64,000 nucleotides of DNA from Devosia crocina (GTDB taxonomy: Bacteria > Pseudomonadota > Alphaproteobacteria > Rhizobiales > Devosiaceae). Where the stretch lies: the NCBI RefSeq assembly GCF_900116545.1, contig NZ_FPCK01000001.1, positions 1,488,001 to 1,552,000 on the forward strand, read 5' to 3'. Below the pieces are notes generated by a model that saw nothing but the letters and a program-made list of their open reading frames with translations, was not told where the DNA came from and ran no database searches. The position numbers were made by a program, and so were the translations under genes. Of this stretch, positions 51,398-62,024 are shown piece after piece; within the stretch, counting starts at the first letter, position 1; every line of letters starts with the position of its first letter.

Positions 51398-53005
51398 TCA
51401 CGCCGCGTCGTTGAAGCCGCCATCGCTGCCTGCTCCTGCGGATTCATCCGGCGTCGAAGCCAGGGCCAGTGCTAGTTCGCGGAAAGCTCCGATCTTAAGT
51501 GCGGGTGCGAAGATATAACCCTGCGCCTGCGTCACGCCATGGGCGCGAAGATAAACCGCCTGCGCCTCAGTCTCGACGCCCTCAGCCACGATCTCGCAGC
51601 CAAGATCCTTCGACATGGCGATGAGCCCATCAAGCACAGGCACCTGATTCGTGCCTGGCTTGATCATATCCACGAAGATGCGGTCGATCTTGATGACGTC
51701 CACGCCGAGCGTAGCGATGTAGGCGAGGTTCGAATGGCCCGTGCCCGCATCGTCCATGGCAATCTTGGAGCCGAGCGCATGGAGCCCCGAAATGACGCTG
51801 TTGACCGCTGGCGAGCTTTCCAGCGGCCGGCGCTCGGTGATTTCGAACACCAGCTGATCGTAGGAAATGGGCGAATTGCCGAAAATCGCCTGCACGTCCT
51901 CCACGATCCCGACATCCCTGAAGTGGCCTTCGAAAAGATTGATGGAGATCTTCAACCCCGGCATCTTCTGAGACAGCTCGGACAGGTCGTAACGCACCTG
52001 CTGCATCAAGGACAGTGTCATGGGAATAGCCATGCCGCTGGCTTCGGCATAATCGATGAAAACGCCCGGCGGCACGATTTCGCCATTGGGCTTTTCCCAG
52101 CGGCACAACACTTCGCAGCCAACGAGCCCACCGGTGCGCAGATTGATGACCGGCTGATAGTAGGGCTTGATCTCGTTTCGACCGATTGCGCGTTCCAAAT
52201 CAAACGAGGGCACGCGCGAGCGGCGCGCATAGCGCAGCGCCAGCAGCAAAAGGCCGGCGCTGACGAAGCAGGCCAGAATGGTAAAAATGACATCGAGGTC
52301 GGCATAGTTGGCGCGCGCAACAGAGAACGGCACCACGTAGCGGACCTTGATCGGCAATTCGCCGGCAAAGCTTTCCACCACCAGATAGTCGGTACTGTTG
52401 ACGGCACGCTGCATGTCGACTGCCGACCCGATGGACAATACGGTGAGGCCACTCGTCAGGGCCACATCGACCATCCCCCCTGGAGCAAGTGAGGCTTCCC
52501 AGGTTTTCATGGACGACGCGATGATCGGAACGAAGGCAGAGACACGCCGGGTTCCCCCGAGGACCTGGCTCACCTTGACCGCCGGAGTGCCCATTTCTGC
52601 GAAGGCAACGATCGATATGGTTTCGGTGAGGCCCGGTACAGGCAAGGATTCGGAGAGTGGAGACTGCTGCACGCCGCGGCCGAAGGCGTCGCAATACTGC
52701 ACGCCATCCATGTTCTCGACCAGCACCTGCTTGACGTTGACGCTGTTCTCGATTGCCTGAAGAGCGATACCCGTGAAAGTCGGCGTGCAGAAGGACGGGC
52801 TGTCGGCAATCACCTTGCGCAAGGTCTGGACAGCGTCCGTGGTATAGCCGTTGATCCGTAGGCCCAGTTCGTCGGCAGTCGCCTGCAAGCGCGCCAATTC
52901 CTTGGTTCGCGCATATCCATCGAGCAGATAATCGACCGAAATAATCGGAACGAAAGCCAGAAGCGTGCCCAGCAACATAAGAAGGTGCGAGAACTTCGCT
53001 TTCAC
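51398..53005 (-). CDS. cyclic di-GMP phosphodiesterase, CSS-type sensor plus EAL domain
   Basis: 535 residues. An N-terminal membrane helix (LLMLLGTLLAFVPIISVDYL) precedes a periplasmic domain with two cysteines (SFCTPTF and VQYCDAFG), matching the CSS-motif sensor of PdeC-like proteins, where disulfide state controls activity. A second helix (VIFTILACFVSAGLLLLALR) leads to the EAL domain. That domain shows CEVLCRW in the EAL position, KISINLFEGHF, DDAGTGHSNLAYI, KIDRIFVDMI and AEGVETEAQA, so the metal ligands look kept and it is likely active. A single gene upstream of aspS's terminator. Confidence 0.88.
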   Translation of the reverse strand: MKAKFSHLLMLLGTLLAFVPIISVDYLLDGYARTKELARLQATADELGLRINGYTTDAVQTLRKVIADSPSFCTPTFTGIALQAIENSVNVKQVLVENMDGVQYCDAFGRGVQQSPLSESLPVPGLTETISIVAFAEMGTPAVKVSQVLGGTRRVSAFVPIIASSMKTWEASLAPGGMVDVALTSGLTVLSIGSAVDMQRAVNSTDYLVVESFAGELPIKVRYVVPFSVARANYADLDVIFTILACFVSAGLLLLALRYARRSRVPSFDLERAIGRNEIKPYYQPVINLRTGGLVGCEVLCRWEKPNGEIVPPGVFIDYAEASGMAIPMTLSLMQQVRYDLSELSQKMPGLKISINLFEGHFRDVGIVEDVQAIFGNSPISYDQLVFEITERRPLESSPAVNSVISGLHALGSKIAMDDAGTGHSNLAYIATLGVDVIKIDRIFVDMIKPGTNQVPVLDGLIAMSKDLGCEIVAEGVETEAQAVYLRAHGVTQAQGYIFAPALKIGAFRELALALASTPDESAGAGSDGGFNDAA

Positions 53006-53086
53006 GGAATAGATCCACTTCCAAAGAGGTGATCGAACGCTAGCGTTTGCCGCCTAAAAACGCGTTAACCAGTGCCTCCGCAAGGG

Positions 53087-53119
53087 GAAAAGACAAAGGG
53101 CGGATTCGCAGACCCGCCC
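53087..53119 (-). terminator. rho-independent terminator of aspS
   Basis: On the minus strand, 25 bases after the aspS stop, a stem GGGCGG/CCGCCC (53114-53119 and 53098-53103) with a 10-base loop is followed by TTTGTCTTTTCCCC. This is a standard intrinsic terminator shape. Confidence 0.75.
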
Positions 53120-53144
53120 CCAAAATCGATGATCGCAAAAGAGC

Positions 53145-54935
53145 TTAGCTCTGAACGTTCAGCCTGATGCTGAGTTCGCGCAACTGCTTGTTGTCGGCCG
53201 CGCTTGGTGCGCCCATCAGCAGATCTTCCGCCTGCTGGTTCATCGGGAACGCCGTGATCTCGCGCAGGTTGGCCACACCACAGAGCAGCATCACGATGCG
53301 GTCGATACCGAAAGCGGCGCCACCATGCGGCGGAGCGCCATACTGGAACGCACGGTAAAGGCCGCCGAACTGCTCTTCGACCTCATCGCGCGACTTGCCG
53401 GTCAGCTCGAACGCCTTGACCATGGTCTCGGGTTCCTGGTTACGAATCGAGCCCGAGGCAATTTCGTAGCCGTTGCAGACCGCATCATATTGATAGGCCT
53501 TGAGCGAAAGCGGATCGGACGAGTTTAGCGCCTCAATGCCGCCCTGGGGCATCGAGAACGGGTTGTGGGCGAAGTCGACGCGCTTTTCCTCCTCGCTCCA
53601 TTCATAGAACGGGAAGTCGACGATCCAGCACAGCGCGAACTGCTCGGTGTCGACAACCCCAAGATCGGTACCGACCTTCGTGCGGGCCTCGCCTGCGAAC
53701 TTGTAGAACTTCTCCGGGCGCCCTGCGACAAAGAACACGGCATCGCCATCATCAAGATCAAGCTGGCTCTTGATCGCTGCGGTGCGCTCTTCGCCGATGT
53801 TTTTGGCGATTGGACCGGAACCAGCACCATCCTTGAAGAAGATATAGCCAAGGCCCGGCTGGCCCTCGCCTTGTGCCCAAGCGTTCATGCGATCACAGAA
53901 CGCGCGGCCGATCGGCTCGGCACCGGCCTTGTTCTTGGCCGGAATGGCCCAGACTTCGACCTTGGGATCCGCTTCGATCTGGTTGGCAAAGACCTTGAAG
54001 CCGGACCCGGCGAAATGTTCGGTGACGCCTTGGATTTCGATCGGGTTGCGCAGGTCGGGCTTGTCCGAGCCATACTTGCGGATCGCGGTGTCATAGGGAA
54101 TCCGCGGCCAGCCTTTGGTAACGCGCTTTCCGTCCGCAAACTTTTCGAAGACATCGGTCATCACCGGCTCGACGGTGTTCCAGACATCTTCCTGCGTTAC
54201 GAAGCTCATTTCGAGATCGAGCTGGTAGAATTCGCCCGGCAGGCGGTCGGCACGCGGATCTTCATCGCGGAAGCACGGCGCAACCTGGAAATAGCGATCG
54301 AAGCCGGCAACCATCAGTAGCTGCTTATACTGCTGCGGCGCCTGCGGTAGCGCGAAGAACTTGCCCGGATGGATACGGCTCGGCACAAGGAAGTCGCGAG
54401 CGCCTTCCGGCGACGAGGCTGTCAGAATGGGGGTCGAAAATTCGGTAAAGCCCGCATCGCCCATTCCGGCACGCATGGTCGAAATGATCTTGGTGCGCTT
54501 AAGGATGTTGGCGTGCAGCTTCTCGCGACGCAGGTCGAGGAAACGGTAACGCAGGCGCACGTCCTCGGGATAATCCTGGTCACCAAAGACCGGCAGCGGC
54601 AGTTCCTTGGCGACGGAGAGCACTTCGATTTCGCGGATGAAGATCTCGATCGCGCCCGTTGCGATGTTGGAATTGACGGCAGCGGCATCACGCAGCTTCA
54701 CTTCGCCATCGATCCGCAGCACCCATTCCGAGCGCACCTTTTCAGCGTCGGCAAAGGCGGCAGAATCAGGGTCGATCACGCACTGGGTGATGCCGTAGTT
54801 GTCGCGCAGGTCGATAAATAGCAGACCGCCATGGTCGCGGATGCGGTGGACCCAACCGGACAGGCGCACAGTATTGCCGGCATCGTCCGCCGTCAGAGCG
54901 CCACAAGTGTGCGTGCGGTATCGATGTGTGGTCAT
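53145..54935 (-). CDS. aspS: aspartyl-tRNA synthetase
   Basis: 596 residues from ATG 54935 ([20 protein letters not shown]); the frame is open upstream but family members start here. The OB-fold anticodon domain holds [20 protein letters not shown]. Class II motifs follow: motif 2 around [20 protein letters not shown] and motif 3 [15 protein letters not shown], with the bacterial insertion domain between. It charges tRNA-Asp; many alphaproteobacterial forms also charge tRNA-Asn, which I cannot decide here. A terminator follows at 53087-53119. Divergent from rnd. Confidence 0.97.
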   Translation of the reverse strand: MTTHRYRTHTCGALTADDAGNTVRLSGWVHRIRDHGGLLFIDLRDNYGITQCVIDPDSAAFADAEKVRSEWVLRIDGEVKLRDAAAVNSNIATGAIEIFIREIEVLSVAKELPLPVFGDQDYPEDVRLRYRFLDLRREKLHANILKRTKIISTMRAGMGDAGFTEFSTPILTASSPEGARDFLVPSRIHPGKFFALPQAPQQYKQLLMVAGFDRYFQVAPCFRDEDPRADRLPGEFYQLDLEMSFVTQEDVWNTVEPVMTDVFEKFADGKRVTKGWPRIPYDTAIRKYGSDKPDLRNPIEIQGVTEHFAGSGFKVFANQIEADPKVEVWAIPAKNKAGAEPIGRAFCDRMNAWAQGEGQPGLGYIFFKDGAGSGPIAKNIGEERTAAIKSQLDLDDGDAVFFVAGRPEKFYKFAGEARTKVGTDLGVVDTEQFALCWIVDFPFYEWSEEEKRVDFAHNPFSMPQGGIEALNSSDPLSLKAYQYDAVCNGYEIASGSIRNQEPETMVKAFELTGKSRDEVEEQFGGLYRAFQYGAPPHGGAAFGIDRIVMLLCGVANLREITAFPMNQQAEDLLMGAPSAADNKQLRELSIRLNVQS

Positions 54936-55107
54936 GATCAAACTCAAAAAGCTGCAGTAAAGGCCGGATTCTTGGGCGCGAAAAGCGCATGGAGCACCCC
55001 GCTTGTCAAGCGTCAGCCCGGTAGCGGCGGGCAACGGAAATCCGAGGTGGAGCTATCGGCCATCACCTGCTAGGAACAATATTGACGATTTTGAGACGGT
55101 AACCCGT

Positions 55108-56277
55108 ATGGACCTTATAGTTTCCACAGAGGCGCTTGCGGATTTTTGTGAGCGCGCCGCCCGGTTTGACTTTGTGACCGTGGACACAGAATTTCTGCGC
55201 GAGACCACCTACTGGCCAAAACTGTGCCTGATCCAGGTGGCAACCAATGACGAGGCGGTGCTGATCGACCCGATCGCCTATGACTACGATCTCAAGCCCT
55301 TCTTCGAGCTTCTGGCTAATCCATCGGTCACCAAGGTATTTCACGCCGCCCGGCAGGATATTGAAATCTTTGTCAAACTGACCGGCAAGGTGCCGCACAA
55401 CATCTTCGATACGCAAATTGCCGCCAGCGTTTGCGGCTTCGGGGACAGCGCATCCTATGACAGCCTGGTGCGCGCCATCTGCAAGGTGGAACTCGACAAA
55501 TCCTCGCGCTTCACCGATTGGTCGGCCCGCCCGCTCTCGGAAAAGCAGCGCGCCTATGCGCTGGCTGACGTCACTTATCTCCGCGACATTTATCGCGAGC
55601 TACGCAAGCAGGTCGAACAGACCCGCCGCTGGGACTGGGTTGAAGACGAACTGACAACCCTGCGCAGCATCGACACCTATGTCGTACGCCCCGAGCACGC
55701 CTGGGAGCGGCTCAAGATGAAGATCAACCGTGCGCGCGATCTTGCCGCCCTAAAGGTTCTTGCCGCCTGGCGCGAACGCCGCGCCCAGCAGACCGATCAG
55801 CCGCGCAGCCGAATCTTCAAAGACGACGCGCTCTACGATCTGGCGATGCAGCGTCCCGTGACGCCGGAGGCTTTCGACAAGTTGCGCGCGGTGCCGCGCG
55901 GTTTCGGTCGCAGCGCCGCGGCTGCCGAAATCATGGAACTGCTGAAGGAAGTCGAGGCGCTGCCGAAGTCCGAACTACCGGTCATGCCCGAACGCTACCG
56001 TGGCCCGTCACCCAAGGGCGCAGTCGGCGATCTCATCCGGGTTCTTCTCAAGTCAGTCGCCGAGCAAAACGGCGTCGCGGCGCGCATCATCGCCACATCA
56101 GACGAGATCGATGCCCTGGTGCTCGACGATGAGGCTGATGTTCCTGCACTCAAAGGCTGGCGGCGCAAGCTTTTCGGCGAGAAGGCTCTCGCGATCAAGC
56201 ATGGCCGCGTGGGTCTCGCCGCCACGCGCAAGGGCGTGCTCGAATTCCCGGTCAATCCGGCTCAGGCTGCTGAATAA
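55108..56277 (+). CDS. rnd: ribonuclease D
   Basis: 389 residues from ATG 55108 (MDLIVSTEALADFCERAARF). The DEDD exonuclease motifs are visible: FVTVDTEFLRET (D and E), KVFHAARQDIEIFVKL (D of ExoII) and QRAYALADVTYLRDIYREL (YxxxD of ExoIII). An HRDC-type helical part follows from about residue 205. It trims the 3' ends of structured RNAs such as tRNA precursors. It is divergent from aspS (172 bases) and convergent with ppx, which starts its end 6 bases away. Confidence 0.94.
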   Translation: MDLIVSTEALADFCERAARFDFVTVDTEFLRETTYWPKLCLIQVATNDEAVLIDPIAYDYDLKPFFELLANPSVTKVFHAARQDIEIFVKLTGKVPHNIFDTQIAASVCGFGDSASYDSLVRAICKVELDKSSRFTDWSARPLSEKQRAYALADVTYLRDIYRELRKQVEQTRRWDWVEDELTTLRSIDTYVVRPEHAWERLKMKINRARDLAALKVLAAWRERRAQQTDQPRSRIFKDDALYDLAMQRPVTPEAFDKLRAVPRGFGRSAAAAEIMELLKEVEALPKSELPVMPERYRGPSPKGAVGDLIRVLLKSVAEQNGVAARIIATSDEIDALVLDDEADVPALKGWRRKLFGEKALAIKHGRVGLAATRKGVLEFPVNPAQAAE

Positions 56278-56283
56278 GCAGCC

Positions 56284-57819
56284 TCAGCCCACATCGACGC
56301 GCGAACCCGCATGCCCGGCAAAGCCGGCGAAATGGTTGAGCCTGTTGCGCAGGTGCTCGCCATTGAGAAAGACGTAGTCGGCCGGCAGGTGCAGCACCAG
56401 GCAATCGCTATCGAGGCGGAACCGAATGCGCGGCAGGATGCCCGGCATGGCTGCCGTCATCGGATACGCGACACGGAACAGGGCTCCCACCAAACGGCCC
56501 CAGCGGATCTGCTCTGGGCTCGTCAGGTCCGCCAGCATATTGGCTGATTTGCTCTTCAGTCCGTCATACCGCACGGCAATTGTGTTGGCCAAAACCGCCC
56601 TGCCCGGATGATCGACCCCGGTCAGCGAGCCATAGGCGACCATGTCGACGCTCTGCGGCCCACGATAATCCGGATGCGCGCGCCAGCCGATATCGGCCAG
56701 AAGGCACGCGACCTTGCGCAGCCGGGCCTCGTCACCGCTTTCAGCATGGCCGATTGCCTCGAAATACTGACCGGTGAACTCGATCAGATCATTGGCATGC
56801 GCGGGCGAACGCGATCGCAGGACCGCCAGTTCTTCAGCGCCCCGGATCAGCGGATCGACGCCCTTCTCCGCTTCCGAGAGCAAGCCGTAGAGATACCCTT
56901 CGCGCACCCCGAGTGCGGAGAAGACCACATTGTCGAAATGCCCGGCGCGGAGCACCTCGCCCATCACGGCGGCGCCGAACGGCACCAGTTCGCGCCGCGA
57001 ATTGCTCACGCTGCCTGAGCCGGAATAGCTCTTGACCGAATCTGCGGCTACGATCTCGTCGCAAAATGAGATCATTTCCGAAGCAGGCACCACATAGTCC
57101 TGGACCATGTGAAGCGGATAGCTGCGCAGCTCGAGGTGAAGCTTGGCGAGCGAGCGCCAGGTGCCCCCGATGGCCGCAAATTGCCCCCCGGACGGGATTT
57201 GCGGCAGCATGGATTTCTTGAGCCGGTCCCGGACGATCGTCGCCGCCTTTTTCGGCGATCCATCGGCATCGTCCTGCAGGCGGATGACGCCAAGTTCGAA
57301 GGATTCGCCATTGCTGTCGTTTCGGTCGAGAATGGCGGAAAATTCGAGGCTCCCGCCCCCGAGGTCCCCGACCACACCTACAAAACCGGGAATTCCGGCC
57401 ACTACGCCCAGCGCTGCAAAATGGGCTTCTTCTTCGCCTGAGAGCACGCGCACCGGTGCGCCCATGATCTCTTCGACTGCGGAAACAAATTCCAGCCGAT
57501 TGGCCGCATCACGCACGGCAGAGGTCGCCAGCACATGCACCTGCCCGACCCGCATCATGCGGGCAACCAGCGCGAAGCGCTTGATGGCGTCGATCGCCTT
57601 GGCGACATTGGCATCGGCCAGCCGCCGGCTTTGAGCGATGCCACGCCCGAGCGCACAGGCCGATTTTTCATTATAAAGTGGCGTCAGGGAACGGGCATGG
57701 CGTTCGTAAACCACCAGTCGAACCGAGTTCGACCCGATATCGAGCACCGCCACGGGCTGCGCACCCTTGAGACGGCCCTGGGCTGTGGGATCGGCATCGA
57801 CGCCCCAGAATTGTGTCAA
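56284..57819 (-). CDS. ppx: exopolyphosphatase / pppGpp phosphohydrolase (Ppx/GppA)
   Basis: 511 residues. The actin-like phosphatase fold has AVLDIGSNSVRLVVYERHAR in the first phosphate loop, VLSGEEEAHFAALGVV and VVGDLGGGSLEFSAIL in the second. The C-terminal half is HD-type helical (KVACLLADIGWRAHPDYRGP). It releases orthophosphate from polyphosphate ends. It directly follows ppk1 with 2 bases between the genes, so synthesis and breakdown of polyphosphate share one operon. Confidence 0.95.
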   Translation of the reverse strand: MTQFWGVDADPTAQGRLKGAQPVAVLDIGSNSVRLVVYERHARSLTPLYNEKSACALGRGIAQSRRLADANVAKAIDAIKRFALVARMMRVGQVHVLATSAVRDAANRLEFVSAVEEIMGAPVRVLSGEEEAHFAALGVVAGIPGFVGVVGDLGGGSLEFSAILDRNDSNGESFELGVIRLQDDADGSPKKAATIVRDRLKKSMLPQIPSGGQFAAIGGTWRSLAKLHLELRSYPLHMVQDYVVPASEMISFCDEIVAADSVKSYSGSGSVSNSRRELVPFGAAVMGEVLRAGHFDNVVFSALGVREGYLYGLLSEAEKGVDPLIRGAEELAVLRSRSPAHANDLIEFTGQYFEAIGHAESGDEARLRKVACLLADIGWRAHPDYRGPQSVDMVAYGSLTGVDHPGRAVLANTIAVRYDGLKSKSANMLADLTSPEQIRWGRLVGALFRVAYPMTAAMPGILPRIRFRLDSDCLVLHLPADYVFLNGEHLRNRLNHFAGFAGHAGSRVDVG

Positions 57820-57821
57820 AC

Positions 57822-59987
57822 TCAGCCCTCGTCGCCGTCTCCAATCCCTGCGCTGCCTCTGCCCGACAGCGATGGGTTGGTCATGAAATAGTCATGCGCA
57901 TTGAACGGTTCCTCGCCGTCTGCAACACGCACCCGGTGGGAGCTGCCATCAGGCAGCACTTCCCAACTCTGCTGGTTGTCCTTCAAATAGGCAACCAGCG
58001 TCCTGTCAAGGATCTGCTTGTGGACAGTCCGGTTAAGGATCGGCACCATGACCTCGACACGCCCATCAAGATTGCGCCCCATGAGGTCTGCCGAGGAAAT
58101 ATAGACCTGTGCCCGCGGCGAGGGCATGCTCTCGCCATTGCCGAAGCAGTAGATGCGGCTGTGCTCGAGGAAGCGTCCGACCACCGACTTGACGCGTATA
58201 TTCTCTGAGAATCCCGGGATGCCCGGCCGCAGGCAGCAGATGCCGCGCACGATCAGGTCAACCTTCACGCCGGCCTGGCTCGCATCGTAAAGCGCGTCGA
58301 TCACCTGGGGGTCAACCAGCGAGTTCATCTTCAAAAGGATCGATGCGGACTGCCCCTCGCGCGCCAGCTCGATCTCGCGCGCGATGTTGTTGAGCAGCGT
58401 TTCACGCATGTTCACCGGCGACACGGCAATGGTTTCGAGCTCGGTCGGGCGCGCATAGCCGGTGATGAAGTTGAAGACGCGCGCAACGTCACGCGTGATT
58501 GTCGGGTCGATGGTGAAATAGCTGAGGTCGGTATAAACCTTGGCCGTGATCGGGTGATAGTTGCCAGTGCCGATATGGCAATAGCTGACGAGCTTGCCCT
58601 TCTCGCGCCGCACCACCTGGCTGAGTTTGGCGTGCGTTTTGAGTTCGATAAAGCCGAACACCACCTGCGCCCCGGCGCGCTCTAGATCGCGGGCCCACCG
58701 AATATTGGCCTCTTCGTCGAACCGCGCTTTAAGTTCGACGAGACAGGTGACCGACTTGCCCGCTTCCGCCGCCATCACCAGCGCCTTGACGATCGGGCTA
58801 TCGGCAGAGGTGCGATAAAGGGTCTGCTTGATTGCCACGACGTCCGGATCGCGCGCCGCCTGCATCAGAAACTGGGCGACGACGTCGAAACTTTCGAAGG
58901 GGTGATGGACAAGGATATCCTTGGCGCGGATCGCCGCGAAATTGTCCCCGTTGTAGTCGCGGATCCGCTCGGGGAAGCGCGCGATATAGGGCGGGAATTT
59001 CAGGTCTGGCCGGTCCACGTCACAAATCTTGCGCGCATCGGCAAGGCCAAGAAAGCCATGGACCTCGAACACATCGGCGTCCTTGATGCCCAGCTGTTCA
59101 CCGATCTGGCGCTGCAGCGCGCGCGGCATCGAGCGCTCGATCTCGAGCCGGATCACCTGGCCGCGGCGGCGTTGGCGCAGCGCAGATTCGAACTCCACCA
59201 CCAGATCAGCCGCTTCGTCGTCGATTTCGATCTCGCTGTCCCGAATGATCCGGAAGGCGCCCGAACCCACCACCTCATGGCCCGGAAACATCTTGTGAAA
59301 GAACAGCTTGACCAGAGTGTCTATGGTAACGACTTCAGTCCGCCCATCGGATACAAGCCCGGTCGGCAGATTGATGAAGCGGTCAAGATTGCCTGGAATA
59401 CGCACCAGAGCCGTCAGCGGTTGGTCGCTATCGGGCCGGCGCAGTTCAAAGGCGAGCGCCAGGCCGAGATTGGGAATGAATGGAAACGGATGCGCCGGGT
59501 CCACCGCAATGGGCGTCAAAACCGGAAAAATCTCTTCCCGGAAAAGGCGCTGCAGATAGGCGACCTGATCTTCGCTGAGATCGTTGGATTCGTGGATGAC
59601 GACGTTTTGCGCAAAGAGCTCTTCGCGCAGTGTTTCCCAGTGGTCCTGCTGATCGCGCTGCAGGTGTTGGGCGAGCGTTGCGATCTCCTCGAGCTGTTCG
59701 CTCGGCGTCAATCCATCGGCGCTGTGCTTGGTCAGTCCTGCCCGGATCTGTCCCTTCAGGCCGGCCACACGCACCATGTAGAATTCGTCGAGATTGTTTG
59801 CCGAGATCGACACAAAGCGCAGTCGTTCAAGGAGGGGATGCGCTTCGTTGCCGGCTTCTTCGAGCACGCGCATGTTGAACTGCAGCCAGCTCACTTCCCG
59901 ATTGACGAACCGCGCGGGACTGGTGCGCAAGGCCTCTATGTCAGGAGCAGCGCTTTCGGCTTCGTTGAATTCTCCCATTTCATTCAT
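57822..59987 (-). CDS. ppk1: polyphosphate kinase 1
   Basis: 721 residues from ATG 59987 ([20 protein letters not shown]); another ATG at 59978 would also fit. The N-terminal region has [20 protein letters not shown], the head domain contains [20 protein letters not shown], and the catalytic domain has the phosphohistidine in [12 protein letters not shown] with [20 protein letters not shown]. It makes polyphosphate from ATP. Its start overlaps the hdaA stop by a few bases, so the genes from the AI-2E-type permease to ppx form one unit. Confidence 0.96.
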   Translation of the reverse strand: MNEMGEFNEAESAAPDIEALRTSPARFVNREVSWLQFNMRVLEEAGNEAHPLLERLRFVSISANNLDEFYMVRVAGLKGQIRAGLTKHSADGLTPSEQLEEIATLAQHLQRDQQDHWETLREELFAQNVVIHESNDLSEDQVAYLQRLFREEIFPVLTPIAVDPAHPFPFIPNLGLALAFELRRPDSDQPLTALVRIPGNLDRFINLPTGLVSDGRTEVVTIDTLVKLFFHKMFPGHEVVGSGAFRIIRDSEIEIDDEAADLVVEFESALRQRRRGQVIRLEIERSMPRALQRQIGEQLGIKDADVFEVHGFLGLADARKICDVDRPDLKFPPYIARFPERIRDYNGDNFAAIRAKDILVHHPFESFDVVAQFLMQAARDPDVVAIKQTLYRTSADSPIVKALVMAAEAGKSVTCLVELKARFDEEANIRWARDLERAGAQVVFGFIELKTHAKLSQVVRREKGKLVSYCHIGTGNYHPITAKVYTDLSYFTIDPTITRDVARVFNFITGYARPTELETIAVSPVNMRETLLNNIAREIELAREGQSASILLKMNSLVDPQVIDALYDASQAGVKVDLIVRGICCLRPGIPGFSENIRVKSVVGRFLEHSRIYCFGNGESMPSPRAQVYISSADLMGRNLDGRVEVMVPILNRTVHKQILDRTLVAYLKDNQQSWEVLPDGSSHRVRVADGEEPFNAHDYFMTNPSLSGRGSAGIGDGDEG

Positions 59988-60717
59988 CGGTCGACGCTTC
60001 CCCATCCGTTTGACGCTCATGATCGCGCTCCAGGTCCCGGAGCGCCAGTGCTTCCGCAGCGATTGCGCGGGTAATGGCCGTGCCCCGCGAAAGGGCGAGC
60101 CGATCGAGGTGATTGGCGAGAACAGCAACTTCTTCCGGGCTGCGCTCCATGCGCGCCACGAGATAGCTGATGATCTTCGGATCGACCCTGACCTGCCGGT
60201 CACCGAAAAGCTTGGCGAACATCTGTGACAGTTCTATGTCGTCGCTCACCTCCAGCCGGAACGCCGGAGCGCGGCGAACTCGCGAGCGCACGTCGTCGGT
60301 CGCAAGCGGCCATTCAGCCACTTCGGCACGCGCCGTCAGTAAAATCGTGCGGTTCCCGCGCATGGCCTGGTTCAGCAGATGAAAAAGGCTCGGTTCGTCG
60401 TAATGGAGCCTGTCGGCATCCTCGATCACGAGAGCCCCGCGTCCATCGGCAGCGGCGATGGCGGCGATCGTTTCAGGCGTCACGGTCTGCCCATGGCTGC
60501 GATCGGCAAAGATGCGCGCCAGATGCGACTTGCCAGCTGCGGGCGGCCCGATCAGCAGCGTCACCGCTTCCGGCCAGTGGGGCCAAGCCTGAATGCGGCC
60601 GTGGGCTAACGCATTCCCGGCGCCGACTAGGAAGTCGTCAGCCGCATGGGACGGAGCGTGATCGAATTCGAGCGGTAGCTGGCGCACCCTATCCTCACGC
60701 AGTGGGGCTGCCACCAT
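59980..60717 (-). CDS. hdaA: DnaA-related replication regulator HdaA
   Basis: 245 residues from ATG 60717 ([20 protein letters not shown]); an ATG at 60726 is equally possible. QLPLEF resembles the beta-clamp binding motif of Hda. The DnaA-like AAA part shows Walker [26 protein letters not shown] for Walker B and [20 protein letters not shown]. It stimulates ATP hydrolysis by DnaA on the sliding clamp and so limits initiation. It overlaps the upstream permease gene by 23 bases and the downstream ppk1 by 8, the normal alphaproteobacterial order permease-hdaA-ppk-ppx. Confidence 0.9.
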   Translation of the reverse strand: MVAAPLREDRVRQLPLEFDHAPSHAADDFLVGAGNALAHGRIQAWPHWPEAVTLLIGPPAAGKSHLARIFADRSHGQTVTPETIAAIAAADGRGALVIEDADRLHYDEPSLFHLLNQAMRGNRTILLTARAEVAEWPLATDDVRSRVRRAPAFRLEVSDDIELSQMFAKLFGDRQVRVDPKIISYLVARMERSPEEVAVLANHLDRLALSRGTAITRAIAAEALALRDLERDHERQTDGEASTDE

Positions 60718-61786
60718 GACCCCCATGGCTGGACCCGAGATAAAGGCTGCTTGCCTTGTACTTGCGAATGGCAAAGCGCACGAGCACACCGCCAATGGCC
60801 GCCAGGGGCACGGCGAGCAGCAGCCCGACAAAGCCAAACAGCGCACCGAAGGCCAGCAGCGCGAACATCAGCCACACCGGGTTGATGTTGATCGATCCAC
60901 CCACAAGCTTTGGATAAAGGATATTTCCCTCAATGAACTGCCAGCCGAGGAAAATACCACCCACTCCGGCGACCATCCACCAATTGGGCCAGAACTGCAC
61001 GATGGCGATTCCCATCGACAGGGTGAACCCAACCCCGAACCCGACATAAGGGATGAAGCTCAGAAGTCCCGCGATCAGCCCGACTGCGAGGCCGAAGTTG
61101 AGTCCGATCAGCGACAGCGACACAGAATAAAAGGCCGCATCGATCAGCAGCACACCGCCCTGCCCGCGGATCACCCCGGCCATGGAACTATCGATGTCGC
61201 GCAGGATGCCCAGAATTTCCGCGCGGTGCCGGCGCGGCAGCAGATCGTGCACGCCGCGCACCATGCTGTCCCAATCAAGCAGCAGATAGAACGCGACCAC
61301 AGGGGTGAAGATCGTAAAGCCGATCAGGCTGATCAGGGTCATGCCCGAATTGACGATTTCCTGCGTCAGAATGCCGGCAAGACCCACCATCTGCCCCAGA
61401 ATATCGGAAACCGAGCGCTCGACCTGTGCGGCGCGCTCCGGTCCCAGCCACTGACTCAGTTCCGGCGCCCAGCGCCGCACCAGGGCTTCGAGATCGGCGG
61501 CATAACCTGGCAAGCGCTGCACCAGCCCCACGACCTGCTGAATGATCATGGGCAATAGCATCACGAAAAGCCCGATGACGATCACGACGACGCTAGCCAG
61601 CACCAAAGCGGTGGCCCAGCCGCGATTTATCCGCAGCTTCTGCAGCTGGTTCACCAGCGGGTTGAGAAGATAGGCCAGTGCCGCGCCCACCACGAAGGGC
61701 AGCAGGATGCCGCGGAAGATCCACAGCGAGAGGATCAGGAAGACGAAGAAGCCAATCCAGATCAGCACTTGATTTCGAAGGTTCAT
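60695..61786 (-). CDS. AI-2E family (PerM-like) membrane transporter
   Basis: 363 residues from ATG 61786. About eight hydrophobic helices are seen, beginning LIWIGFFVFLILSLWIFRGI and ILLPFVVGAALAYLLNPLVN, the latter the family signature. The C-terminal PFVxGxxLxxxP-like stretch appears as GGSININPVWLMFALLAFGA, followed by LFGFVGLLLAVPLAAIGGV. Members export small molecules or ions; the autoinducer-2 role is rarely proven. Gene order with hdaA is conserved in alphaproteobacteria. It is divergent from purM. Confidence 0.9.
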   Translation of the reverse strand: MNLRNQVLIWIGFFVFLILSLWIFRGILLPFVVGAALAYLLNPLVNQLQKLRINRGWATALVLASVVVIVIGLFVMLLPMIIQQVVGLVQRLPGYAADLEALVRRWAPELSQWLGPERAAQVERSVSDILGQMVGLAGILTQEIVNSGMTLISLIGFTIFTPVVAFYLLLDWDSMVRGVHDLLPRRHRAEILGILRDIDSSMAGVIRGQGGVLLIDAAFYSVSLSLIGLNFGLAVGLIAGLLSFIPYVGFGVGFTLSMGIAIVQFWPNWWMVAGVGGIFLGWQFIEGNILYPKLVGGSININPVWLMFALLAFGALFGFVGLLLAVPLAAIGGVLVRFAIRKYKASSLYLGSSHGGHGGSPTA

Positions 61787-62024
61787 GGTGCCTGGCGGCC
61801 CTTGCGTCTGACTATCCAAGAAGCTATCAGGCCCCTAGCGAAATCGCTGACGCTGGGGCTGCACCTCAACGCCAATGAAAACGCGACTAAAACCACAGAC
61901 CTGGAGCACTGTGCGATCCCTTCGGTTCGCTACAAAGCTCTAGCGGCAAGCACCGAGAAGTTCAACCAGACAGGGTCTCGGCTGCCAAGGCGTACCCGAT
62001 ATCCCCAGCATTGGTATTAGGCTC